Source: JANXUC01 sp964619065
Lineage (GTDB): Bacteria > Acidobacteriota > Terriglobia > Terriglobales > Acidobacteriaceae
Length of the DNA stretch: 64,000 bases
Reading direction: 5' to 3'
Assembly (NCBI GenBank): GCA_964619065.1
Contig: CAZUCC010000001.1
Span: 124,001 to 188,000, forward strand
The notes under the pieces were generated by a model. That model made no database searches and was not told the origin of the DNA. It worked only from the letters and a program-made list of their open reading frames with translations. A program made the translations under genes and the position numbers. Of this stretch, positions 57,205 to 64,000 are shown piece after piece; the stretch's first letter is position 1; each line of letters begins with the position of its first letter.

Positions 57205-58278
57205 TCAACTGAAACCTTGGGTGCGGCTTAGGTGCCCGTGCCTAGCCTTCCTGGCGTTGAGCCGGGTCGTGCTTTCGGGCACGAAGTGGGTCGACTCCCG
57301 CAGTACGAGATGAGTTGTGAGCTCGTATTCGCTTCCGGTGGCCGAGGAGGGCTCACGCTGTACCTCCGCCAGCAGGGCATGAAAGGCCAGCCGAGCCAGC
57401 TCCGCCTGCGACATCTGCACTGTGGTCAGAGCCGGCAGTACGAACTGTGCCAGGTGGATGTCGTCAAATCCAATCACGGACAAGTCCTGCGGAATGGAAA
57501 TCCCCTCCTCATAGCTCTTGCGCATGACGCCGAGCGCAGTCATGTCATTGGAGCAGAGCACGGCTGTCGGCCGGGTGGGTTTGCTGAGCAACTGACCCAG
57601 GGCCGCAATCCCACCCTCAATTGTGTGGTTCCCCTCGACGATCAGGTTCCCATCGGCCTCCAGACCCATCTCCTCCATGGAGCTAAGAAAAGCGTCCTGG
57701 CGGGCCTGTGCCGATTTCAAGCGCAAAGGTCCTGCAATAAAAGCAATTCTCTGGTGGTGGAATGCTACGAGGTGTTGCACCGCTTGCCGAATGCCGTGCA
57801 GGTAGTCGATGCGAATATTGCTGACGTGGGGACGCGCCATGCCGATATCGGCGAAGACGAGCGGCACATTCCGCAACTTCAAGTCTTGCAACAGAAATTC
57901 TTCCGTGCCGAAGGTCAGGACGGCAACGCCTTCGACGCGACGTTCGATCATGCGCCGCACGGCGCTCTCCAAACGTTTGGGATCGTGCCCAGTGGAGGTC
58001 AGCAGAATCTCGTAGTCGTGCTGAACCGCAATTCTCTCGAAGACCTGCACAATCTCTGGAAAAAATGGATTGGTGATTTCAGAGATAATGAGACCGAAGA
58101 TCCTGCTTTTTCCTGAAACGAGCGCGCGGGCCTGGGTATTCGGGTAGTAGCCAAGTTCCTCCACTACTTTCCAGACGCGCTTAGCAAGCTGCGGGTCCAC
58201 GCTTGGGAGATGATTAATAGCCCTCGACACAGTTGCCGTAGACACCTTGGCGCGCCTCGCGATTTCGCGGATATCCAT
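57205..58278 (-). CDS. LacI-family transcriptional regulator
   Basis: A 357-residue repressor with an N-terminal helix-turn-helix (MDIREIARRAKVSTATVSRAINHL) and hinge (YYPNTQARALVSGKS), followed by the sugar-binding type I PBP-like core (GLIISEITNPFFPEIVQVFER, TAVLCSNDMTALGVMRKSYEEG, IPQDLSVIGFDDIHLAQFVLP). The adjacent arabinose genes make an L-arabinose-type inducer likely. Operators of the same sequence before its own gene and before araD imply autoregulation and control of the operon. Confidence 0.9.
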   Translation of the reverse strand: MDIREIARRAKVSTATVSRAINHLPSVDPQLAKRVWKVVEELGYYPNTQARALVSGKSRIFGLIISEITNPFFPEIVQVFERIAVQHDYEILLTSTGHDPKRLESAVRRMIERRVEGVAVLTFGTEEFLLQDLKLRNVPLVFADIGMARPHVSNIRIDYLHGIRQAVQHLVAFHHQRIAFIAGPLRLKSAQARQDAFLSSMEEMGLEADGNLIVEGNHTIEGGIAALGQLLSKPTRPTAVLCSNDMTALGVMRKSYEEGISIPQDLSVIGFDDIHLAQFVLPALTTVQMSQAELARLAFHALLAEVQREPSSATGSEYELTTHLVLRESTHFVPESTTRLNARKARHGHLSRTQGFS

Positions 58279-58323
58279 GGGTCCGGCGGAGAAGACTCAC
58301 CCAACAAGGCATGCTAGCACATA

Positions 58324-58338
58324 GAGAATACGTTTGCT
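58324..58338. promoter_or_regulatory. LacI-type operator upstream of the LacI gene (site 3)
   Basis: The minus strand reads AGCAAACGTATTCTC, 14 of 15 positions identical to site 2. It lies 46 bp upstream of the regulator's start codon, so the repressor probably controls its own synthesis. Confidence 0.65.
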
Positions 58339-58510
58339 GCTGGGATTTCACGATGTTTTTGCTGGGTTAGCGCTTTGCGGCGGGGCTTTGCTCTGTTTCA
58401 ACCTAAGAGCCGCTACTTTCTTTCTGGACTATATTTGCACGCAGTTTCAACAACGGAGTCGTTCCAAGTGTGCTCAGCTCACGAGTCTGCGTTCGATTAC
58501 GGGGGCAATA

Positions 58511-58558
58511 CGTAGTGGTAGTGGTCCCGCTTCGCTTCAAACTGCACCACTACCTACG
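58511..58558 (+). other. Bulged inverted repeat before tRNA-Phe
   Basis: CGTAG plus GTAGTGGT (58511-58515, 58518-58525) pairs with ACCACTAC plus CTACG (58546-58553, 58554-58558), a 13-bp stem with a 2-base bulge and a 20-base loop. No T-run follows. The rest of the stretch from 58339 to 58590 shows nothing I recognise. Confidence 0.45.
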
Positions 58559-58590
58559 GAGTAGTCCCCTAGTCACGTTCACTGACGGAC

Positions 58591-58599
58591 TGCTATAAT
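58591..58599 (+). promoter_or_regulatory. Extended -10 promoter for tRNA-Phe
   Basis: TGCTATAAT is a consensus extended -10 (TGN-TATAAT). No good -35 is seen 16-18 bp upstream, which extended -10 promoters do not need. Transcription would start about 78 bases before the mature tRNA, leaving a processed leader. Confidence 0.55.
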
Positions 58600-58683
58600 T
58601 TTTGGATTGCGCGCGACATGTCCACTCCATTGCCGTGTGCGCGCGTCGCAGAGTAACCCGCAGCTGTTCCCAACAGCGCATGT

Positions 58684-58759
58684 GGCCAGGTAGCTCAGGT
58701 GGTAGAGCGCAGCCCTGAAAAGGCTGGCGTCGGCGGTTCAAGTCCGTCCCTGGCCACCA
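58684..58759 (+). tRNA. tRNA-Phe (anticodon GAA)
   Basis: A 76-base cloverleaf: acceptor GGCCAGG pairs with CCTGGCC, D-arm GCTC/GAGC, anticodon stem CAGCC/GGCTG with loop CTGAAAA, T-arm GGCGG/CCGTC with loop TTCAAGT, discriminator A and encoded CCA. The anticodon GAA specifies phenylalanine. Confidence 0.95.
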
Positions 58760-59126
58760 TGATTCCAAAGAACTTAGGTCAAAGACGTAGTGCCTTACCC
58801 AGTCCGCATTCAGTCCGCAATCGCGAAACGTTTCGAACGCTCTGAGTCTTACGAAAGAAAGAATACCAAGGTTTCTCCGCAGGTGCGGCTTTCCCTTTTC
58901 AACCAACCGCGTTGATGTCTTTGCGCCATTGTCGTCACTCCTTCCTAATCAAGACTGCCGTTGGAACTAGGTGACGGGACTTATTCCATTTCAAACGAAA
59001 TGAACTGGAATCTTCCTTGTCGCTCGACTTCAAGCACTACAGCGTCGCCGGTTTTGAAGGCTCAAGAACTCTGAAGGCAATTGTCAATGGATGTGAAGTG
59101 CGCATCGGTGTCCGCCTTTGTTCAGC
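58760..59126. other. Intergenic stretch with no recognised feature
   Basis: This 367-bp gap between tRNA-Phe and the gene at 59127 has no convincing coding frame, terminator or repeat. A short direct repeat, CAGTCCGCA/TCAGTCCGCA, occurs near 58800-58819. Confidence 0.5.
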
Positions 59127-59651
59127 CTATTTGCCCGATCTCGGTGGAAAATCCTTGAGCAGCTTGGCGATCGTTTTTTCGAGGTTCTTGTAGTTCTTGT
59201 CCGGATCTTTTCCAGGGTTCAGCGTTTTAGTAACGCTTCCGCGCCAGACCAATTGTTTCCTGGCCGGATCGTAGATGCTGAGAACAAGAGTTCCCACGTC
59301 AACTCTGGAAGTTGTTGCGCGCGCCATGCCCGACCACCGCGGACCCATCGTCCATGCATCGAATTGCCGCTCGTGATCGACCGCTGTCTGGTAGTCGATG
59401 TAAAGATCGGAGCTGTTCTCGCCCTTCTGCAGGCCCTTCTGGGCCAATTGAGTCTCAATCGCACGACGAATATCCTGGTTGACCAACGGATCGCGAGCAG
59501 TGGTTCTTTCACTCTCGACCCAACGGTACGATTTGTAGGCAGCGAAGTTGGTGTCACGGTCGTAGTTGTACTTGACTTCCTGGGCCGCCAGAGCTGCGGA
59601 ACAACAGAACAGCATCAAGGCTGCGGTAAGGCTAAAGGTAGTTTGTCTCAT
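59127..59651 (-). CDS. DUF4136-type secreted protein
   Basis: A 174-residue exported protein with a signal peptide (LTAALMLFCCSAALA) and GGAGAG 8 bases before the ATG. The segments VKYNYDRDTNFAAYKSYRWV, DLYIDYQTAVDHE and GTLVLSIYDPARKQLVWRGSV are typical of DUF4136, usually lipoproteins or periplasmic proteins of unknown role. The Cys pair in the signal could include a lipobox-like site but the context is poor. Confidence 0.82.
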   Translation of the reverse strand: MRQTTFSLTAALMLFCCSAALAAQEVKYNYDRDTNFAAYKSYRWVESERTTARDPLVNQDIRRAIETQLAQKGLQKGENSSDLYIDYQTAVDHERQFDAWTMGPRWSGMARATTSRVDVGTLVLSIYDPARKQLVWRGSVTKTLNPGKDPDKNYKNLEKTIAKLLKDFPPRSGK

Positions 59652-59677
59652 ATCAGTAACTCTCCTTGCGTATTGGC

Positions 59678-60361
59678 TTACTGCCGGTATTCATAGGTGA
59701 AAACGCGAATCTCAAGTTGTTTTGTGGCCGAGGTAATCACGGCTTTGCCAGGATAATTGGGGCCGTCTCGAAGCTGATCGAAGGCAACCACGATCGAAAC
59801 CGGGTTGTCATCGAGAAAGGTGTTGATTTCGGTTTTCACCGGGCGCTTCGCCGCCGGGTCGAAGGTCATAGTCATCGAATCCCCCGCTTTCACGTAATCG
59901 CGCATGCGTATGCGCACATGGCTGCTGCCTGCGCCAGTGGTGACTTCAGCTTTCGAGATTGCTTCCTGCAGTTTCGCAGGATCAGTTCCGGGATAACGGC
60001 TTGCCAGCGCCGCCAGGCGTTCGATGTAATCTCGCATCTTTTCCTTCTCTTCCTCGATCTTTTTGGCGATAAGCCGATGGCCAGGACCGCGGCGAGGTGC
60101 CTCAGGCGCCGTCTGGCTCTGATCGAGCGGAATGCTCACGCGCTCTCCCGCGGCGTTGTAATGGATTTCGTCTACCTTAGTGTTCTTGAATTCGCCCTGG
60201 TAGTAGGTCTCCGTTCTCTGCTTGTACGTGTATTGCCGGACCTGCTTGTTGTTGGTTGCCATAGCCTCCATCAGATTGGCGACTGGCACTTGAGCCACGG
60301 CTACGCTGATGGGTAGCGAGGCAAGCGCTGTTAAGAGAGTTGCTTTCCATTGCTGATTCAT
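59678..60361 (-). CDS. Secreted protein of unknown function
   Basis: A 227-residue exported protein (signal to SVAVAQ) whose mature part starts with a beta-rich stretch (QVRQYTYKQRTETYYQGEFKN), then a highly charged helical region (KKIEEEKEKMRDYIERLA) and a further beta region (DSMTMTFDPAAKRPVKTEIN). The pattern recalls outer-membrane lipoprotein-sorting-like proteins of acidobacteria, but I cannot name a family. It precedes the DUF4136 gene by 26 bp. Confidence 0.72.
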   Translation of the reverse strand: MNQQWKATLLTALASLPISVAVAQVPVANLMEAMATNNKQVRQYTYKQRTETYYQGEFKNTKVDEIHYNAAGERVSIPLDQSQTAPEAPRRGPGHRLIAKKIEEEKEKMRDYIERLAALASRYPGTDPAKLQEAISKAEVTTGAGSSHVRIRMRDYVKAGDSMTMTFDPAAKRPVKTEINTFLDDNPVSIVVAFDQLRDGPNYPGKAVITSATKQLEIRVFTYEYRQ

Positions 60362-60481
60362 ACTTTCGTTCCTCCAAAGATGTTGCTTTCAATTTGTCCG
60401 CGAAAGCGGCGGCATTCGCACACTACGGCGTTCTTTCGGGAATTGTGTCTCCCGGGTGAACGACGCTACGTTTATTCGTTT

Positions 60482-61789
60482 TTAGGCCACGACTTGGCCG
60501 GTTAGCTGAATATTCGAGGCCTCATTGTTCTGGATTTCCAGCAGGCTGCCGAGCAGGTCGCAGGCGCGTGCTGTGCCATTTTCGTTGCGCACTTGCTTGC
60601 CAATCGCTGCAGCGCGCTGCCCGTAAGTCTTGCTATCGAGCAGGACTTGGATCTCACGTGCGGAGACGTTGGCGTTGTAGCGTTCGCGCGGAATACTCCG
60701 TGCCATACCCAGACGCACGAGCCGCGCAGCGTTATCTGGCTGATCGTGACCATAGTGAACAACAAGCGTTGGCCGACCCGACCGCATGGACTCGCCTGTC
60801 GTACCGATTCCACCCTGGTGTACCACCACACAGGCGCGTGGAAATACAGCGGAGTGCGGCGCATATTGGACCGCTATCACGCCGGGTGGAAGTGGATGTT
60901 TAGGCTGATTTTCCGGATCGCGTCCAACCAGCAGCACGGCGCGGCGGCCCAGGCGCTTCGCGGCCTCCGCACTCTGTTCGTAGAAATCTCCCGCAGCGCC
61001 GACTGCCGCTGAACCGAGCGTGAAAACGATAGGTGGTTCTCCGGAATCGAGAAATCTCTGCAACTCCGGTGTGTTGCCATTGTTGTGGCTGAGGAATGGA
61101 AAGCCTGTAGCATGTGCATTGGCGGGCCAGTCAGGCTGAGGTGCCGCCAGCACGGGTGAAAACAGACCTAGTGCCAGATGCGGCGAGTGCCCCCACAACA
61201 GGGGATTCGGCGCTGGTGAGAGGCCAAGTTCCTTTTCGAACTCACGAAATGGTTTCCATATTGGCTCGAACATTGCTGCGATCAGTTTTAGGAGAACGTT
61301 CTGCAGCCCAGGGCCGAACGACGCTAGCCTTTCAGCGAAAGGCAGCCCTGAGAACACCGGCGGATCGTATGCCGAGCACATACTCATGGGCGCAACCGCG
61401 ACGGACGCCCAGGGACATCCAGACTTGCGTGCGAAGAGAAGAGCCGCTACGACAATTGGATGAATGACCAGCAAGTCAGCATCCGCCGCCGCTTTCGCCG
61501 TATCCTCGTACGAATCACGCAGCGCGGGCAGGATAATGTCGCAAAACAGGTAGCGCCCTCCGGTTCGACGGTCCATAACGCGACGAAGAATACTCGGATC
61601 AGAGACGTCGACGTCCGGACGCACCGGATGGAATGCAATCTCCTCAGCTTCGATCAGCCTGCGGTAGGACGGTGAGGTTGCCACCACAGGAGAGTGCCCC
61701 CGGCGTTTCATCTCCCGAGCGAGGGCGAGAAGCGGATAAAGATCGCCCAACGAACCAAATGTGCAAAATACGATGCGCTTTCCAGACAT
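60482..61789 (-). CDS. UGT-type glycosyltransferase (GT1 family)
   Basis: A 435-residue GT-B-fold enzyme. The N-terminus VFCTFGSLGDLYPLLALAREM and the C-terminal donor-binding segment VVVHQGGIGTTGESMRSGRPTLVVHYGHDQ..NAARLVRLG are characteristic of erythromycin/rhamnosyl-type and sterol glycosyltransferases. It would move a sugar from a nucleotide donor to a small hydrophobic acceptor. The adjacent RND pump is on the same strand, so glycosylated product export is conceivable (inference). Confidence 0.87.
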   Translation of the reverse strand: MSGKRIVFCTFGSLGDLYPLLALAREMKRRGHSPVVATSPSYRRLIEAEEIAFHPVRPDVDVSDPSILRRVMDRRTGGRYLFCDIILPALRDSYEDTAKAAADADLLVIHPIVVAALLFARKSGCPWASVAVAPMSMCSAYDPPVFSGLPFAERLASFGPGLQNVLLKLIAAMFEPIWKPFREFEKELGLSPAPNPLLWGHSPHLALGLFSPVLAAPQPDWPANAHATGFPFLSHNNGNTPELQRFLDSGEPPIVFTLGSAAVGAAGDFYEQSAEAAKRLGRRAVLLVGRDPENQPKHPLPPGVIAVQYAPHSAVFPRACVVVHQGGIGTTGESMRSGRPTLVVHYGHDQPDNAARLVRLGMARSIPRERYNANVSAREIQVLLDSKTYGQRAAAIGKQVRNENGTARACDLLGSLLEIQNNEASNIQLTGQVVA

Positions 61790-61860
61790 AAAATCTCGTG
61801 CTCCTTATTAAAATGTGCAGTTTCATTCGCACCGAGCAGCTTGTGCTCATGCGCGACAGT

Positions 61861-64000
61861 TCAGTCCGCCGCAATCGCAGGTGCAGCCAGCGGAGCTTTT
61901 TGCTTGGTTTCCCACTTCAGAATCTTTAGATCGAGAACGAAGATCGCGTAGAGCACGGGCACCAGCAATAGTGTTATGAACGTCGCTACGCAAAGCCCGC
62001 CGATCTGCGTATAGCAGAGTGGCTGCCAGAGGGGGCCGCCGTGCAGGGCTAGTGGAAATAAGGCCAGGACCGTCGCGGCTACCGTGATCATGACGGGACG
62101 CAGACGAACGATGCCGGCATCAATCACCGCTTCTTCGAACGGCTCGCCTTCTTCGTGCTTCTCCTCGATGAAGTCAAAAAGAACGATGACGTGGCTCACG
62201 ATCACTCCGATTAAGCTCGCGACTCCCAAAAAGGCCATAAACCCGAACGGAGTGCCCATGATCCAGAGCGCTGCAACTGCGCCCACGATTCCGTATGGGG
62301 CAGCCGCGAAGACGAGGAATGGTTTCACCGCATTGTTGAATTGAAGGACCAGAGCCAGGAAGATCAGGAATACCGAAGCCGTCATGACAACGCCCAACTC
62401 TCCGAATCCACGGTGTTGCTGGTAATAGTCGCCGCCCATGCGAATCTTGTACCCAGGAGGCAAGTTCTTCTCGAATTCCTTGAGCTTCGGTCCGGCGGCC
62501 TTCAGTACCTCGGAGGAAAGCACGCCTGGCCTGGGGAAGCAGCGCACTGCTATGGTGCGAAAGTGATCCAGTCGGATGATTCGCTCGGTGTCCATCGAGT
62601 GCTCGATCTTGGAAACCTGAGTCAGCGGGACCTTCGTCGATCCTTGCATCGCATACACATAGAGACTCTGAAGATCCGACAGCTGAGTTCGCTCCTCCAT
62701 CTTAAGCCGGGCAATAACTGGGATCTCCTTATTCCCGTCTTGCAGAGTCGTCAGTTGAGTTCCGCTCATGGCGGATGTGGATGAAGCCGCCACATCCTGA
62801 TTCGTGATGCCGGCAAGATTGGCGCGGTCGGGGTCGATTTTTAACCTCACGCCCGAGCTCTCGGAATCCCAATCATTGCGGACGCCGACGGTATTGGGCA
62901 GCGAGAGGAAAATGTCCTCCAGGCTTCGCGACAGACGACGCAGCGTGCGAATGTCCTCGGCCGACTGAGCCGCGCTCACATCGGCGTTATTGGCGATAAG
63001 GATGTCCACAGGAAAGTCGATGGCAGCGTACTGAAGCTGACGGACATCGATTCGCGCGCCGGGAATGCTCGCCGACATGATGGGCTGCAAATGTTTCACA
63101 AATTCTGGCGTGATTTCCTTGTCCGTAACCTCCAGGATGATCTGCGCGTAGTTCAGTTGCTGCAGTTGCGGTGAGACCGAGAACCAGAAACGGGGCCCAC
63201 CTCCGCCGACAAATGTAGTCACGTACTTCAGAATGTGCTCTGGCTTTCCGTCCTTACCCGCGCGTTCTTTCGCGAACTTCTCAGCCTGGGTGCGGACGAT
63301 CTGCTCAACCTGCTGGGCTGTCTGGTTGGTGGTTTCGAGATTCGTGTCGTTGGGGAGCCAAACGTCAATGTAGGACCAGTACTGCACGTCTTCCGGCATG
63401 AACGATGTTTTCAGTTGCGACATGAAAAAGACACCAAGCGCGAGGAAGGCGAGCGAGCCGGCAAAGACCTTCCAGCGATGTTCCATTGCGGCCCGTGCGG
63501 TTCGTGCGTACCAACCCGTGAATCCGGTCGTCCGTCGCACTTCAATCGGCTTCTCTGCTTTCTTGTCTGGGCGGAGCAGGTAGTAGCCGAGAAGCGGTAC
63601 AAACGTCATCGAGGCCAGGCGTGATGCCACCAGTGCGCAAGTCATCACGATGGGCAGGCTATAGAGAAATTCACCCATGGTGCCGGTCAGCATGAGGAAT
63701 GGAATGTAAGCAGCAATGTTGGTGACCGTGGCGAACATGATTGCTGTTGCAAGTTTCGTTGGCCCAAGCCATGAGGCAACCAGGCTCGTCTGCCCTTCCG
63801 CCAACCCCCGCTTGATCGAGTCGCCTGCGACCACCGGGTCGTCAACCAGCAATCCCAGTGCGATGATCAAGGTCGCAACCGAGACCTGTTGGATATCGAT
63901 CCCGAGGACCCACATGAAGCCGAAGGTCATAGCAAGTGTGATTGGGATCGAGATGGCCATCAGGACAGCAGAACGCCACTCCCAGAATCCAATCAGCGAG
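61861..64000 (-). CDS. RND-family efflux permease subunit (partial, 5' end outside window)
   Basis: The last 713 or so residues of an inner-membrane RND pump. The frame is open through the window edge, with SLIGFWEWRSAVLM before the first visible Met, so the gene begins beyond 64000. The TM4 proton-relay motif GLLVDDPVV, the periplasmic loop and a second TM block (FGFMAFLGVASLIGVIVSHVIVLFDFIEE) are present. It ends with LDLKILKWETKQK. Family: multidrug or heavy-metal export with a periplasmic adaptor. No adaptor gene is visible here. Confidence 0.9.
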   Translation of the reverse strand, partial: SLIGFWEWRSAVLMAISIPITLAMTFGFMWVLGIDIQQVSVATLIIALGLLVDDPVVAGDSIKRGLAEGQTSLVASWLGPTKLATAIMFATVTNIAAYIPFLMLTGTMGEFLYSLPIVMTCALVASRLASMTFVPLLGYYLLRPDKKAEKPIEVRRTTGFTGWYARTARAAMEHRWKVFAGSLAFLALGVFFMSQLKTSFMPEDVQYWSYIDVWLPNDTNLETTNQTAQQVEQIVRTQAEKFAKERAGKDGKPEHILKYVTTFVGGGGPRFWFSVSPQLQQLNYAQIILEVTDKEITPEFVKHLQPIMSASIPGARIDVRQLQYAAIDFPVDILIANNADVSAAQSAEDIRTLRRLSRSLEDIFLSLPNTVGVRNDWDSESSGVRLKIDPDRANLAGITNQDVAASSTSAMSGTQLTTLQDGNKEIPVIARLKMEERTQLSDLQSLYVYAMQGSTKVPLTQVSKIEHSMDTERIIRLDHFRTIAVRCFPRPGVLSSEVLKAAGPKLKEFEKNLPPGYKIRMGGDYYQQHRGFGELGVVMTASVFLIFLALVLQFNNAVKPFLVFAAAPYGIVGAVAALWIMGTPFGFMAFLGVASLIGVIVSHVIVLFDFIEEKHEEGEPFEEAVIDAGIVRLRPVMITVAATVLALFPLALHGGPLWQPLCYTQIGGLCVATFITLLLVPVLYAIFVLDLKILKWETKQKAPLAAPAIAAD

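Noticed and set aside
58550..58906. Minus-strand frame of 118 codons across tRNA-Phe
   Set aside because: It reads PGTDLNRRRQPFQG and similar, the well-known artefact of translating the antisense of a tRNA gene. Not a gene.
1..64000. CRISPR array, insertion sequence or prophage
   Set aside because: I saw no regularly spaced repeats, transposase, integrase or phage structural genes.

Overview
The window reads as chromosomal DNA of a GC-rich Gram-negative soil bacterium, most likely an acidobacterium. The grounds are Tat-exported enzymes, many periplasmic c-type cytochromes, secreted beta-propellers fused to a carboxypeptidase-regulatory-like domain, an outer-membrane barrel and an RND pump. 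The taxonomic call is inference from gene content; there is no rRNA here. Genes are tightly packed, with many 4-bp stop/start overlaps. Region 1 (1-18181) is an aromatic-acid catabolic locus built around homoprotocatechuate-type meta cleavage: a branched-chain-amino-acid-type ABC importer, three fumarylacetoacetate-hydrolase (FAH) family proteins, HpaF-, HpaE- and HpaD-like enzymes, a DapA-family lyase, a 4,5-dihydroxyphthalate-decarboxylase-like protein, a NodB-fold hydrolase, a dienelactone hydrolase, an IorAB-like molybdenum hydroxylase and an MFS transporter. One FAH protein is joined in frame to an HpaR-type MarR regulator. Five copies of a palindrome (consensus TTAACATGTTAA) lie in the promoters of this locus. 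In four of them the -10 element TAACAT is itself half of the palindrome, 17-18 bp from a TTGACA-like -35, so one regulon is implied, including the regulator's own operon. Region 2 (18178-30393, minus strand) is a long probable operon. It starts with an IclR regulator and runs through a YncE-like propeller, a Tat-exported thiamine-diphosphate enzyme, a cytochrome c and a heme/propeller protein straight into pcaH, pcaG, pcaB and a pcaD-pcaC fusion, ending with a metallo-hydrolase and a barrel protein. Divergent from it (30655-39125) is a second periplasmic set: a SoxC/SoxD-like pair, a small cytochrome c, a paralogous heme/propeller protein, a Tat-exported dienelactone-hydrolase-like protein without its nucleophile, a second dihydroxyphthalate-decarboxylase-like protein, an NCS2-like permease and another cytochrome c. 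I read regions 1 and 2 together as a lignin/aromatic-compound degradation island that joins periplasmic oxidation to protocatechuate and homoprotocatechuate ring cleavage; the periplasmic part does not match any pathway I know. Region 3 (39126-45969) is nitrite assimilation: an internally deleted remnant of nitrate reductase still coupled to nirB, nirD, a NarK transporter, a small unknown protein, uroporphyrinogen-III synthase (for siroheme) and a GAF-ANTAR antiterminator. The leader before the operon is hairpin-rich. Region 4 (46057-49930) is a three-gene signalling operon headed by a histidine kinase with a plant/cyanobacterial ethylene-receptor-like membrane domain. Region 5 (50019-58338) holds two unassigned proteins and an L-arabinose-type operon (kinase, FucI/AraA-family isomerase, small membrane protein, sodium symporter, AraD, LacI regulator) with repeated GTAAACGTWT operators. 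A 16-codon stub of an aldo/keto reductase at its left edge marks a recombination scar. Region 6 (58684-64000) has tRNA-Phe, two unknown secreted proteins, a UGT-type glycosyltransferase and an RND permease cut by the window end.
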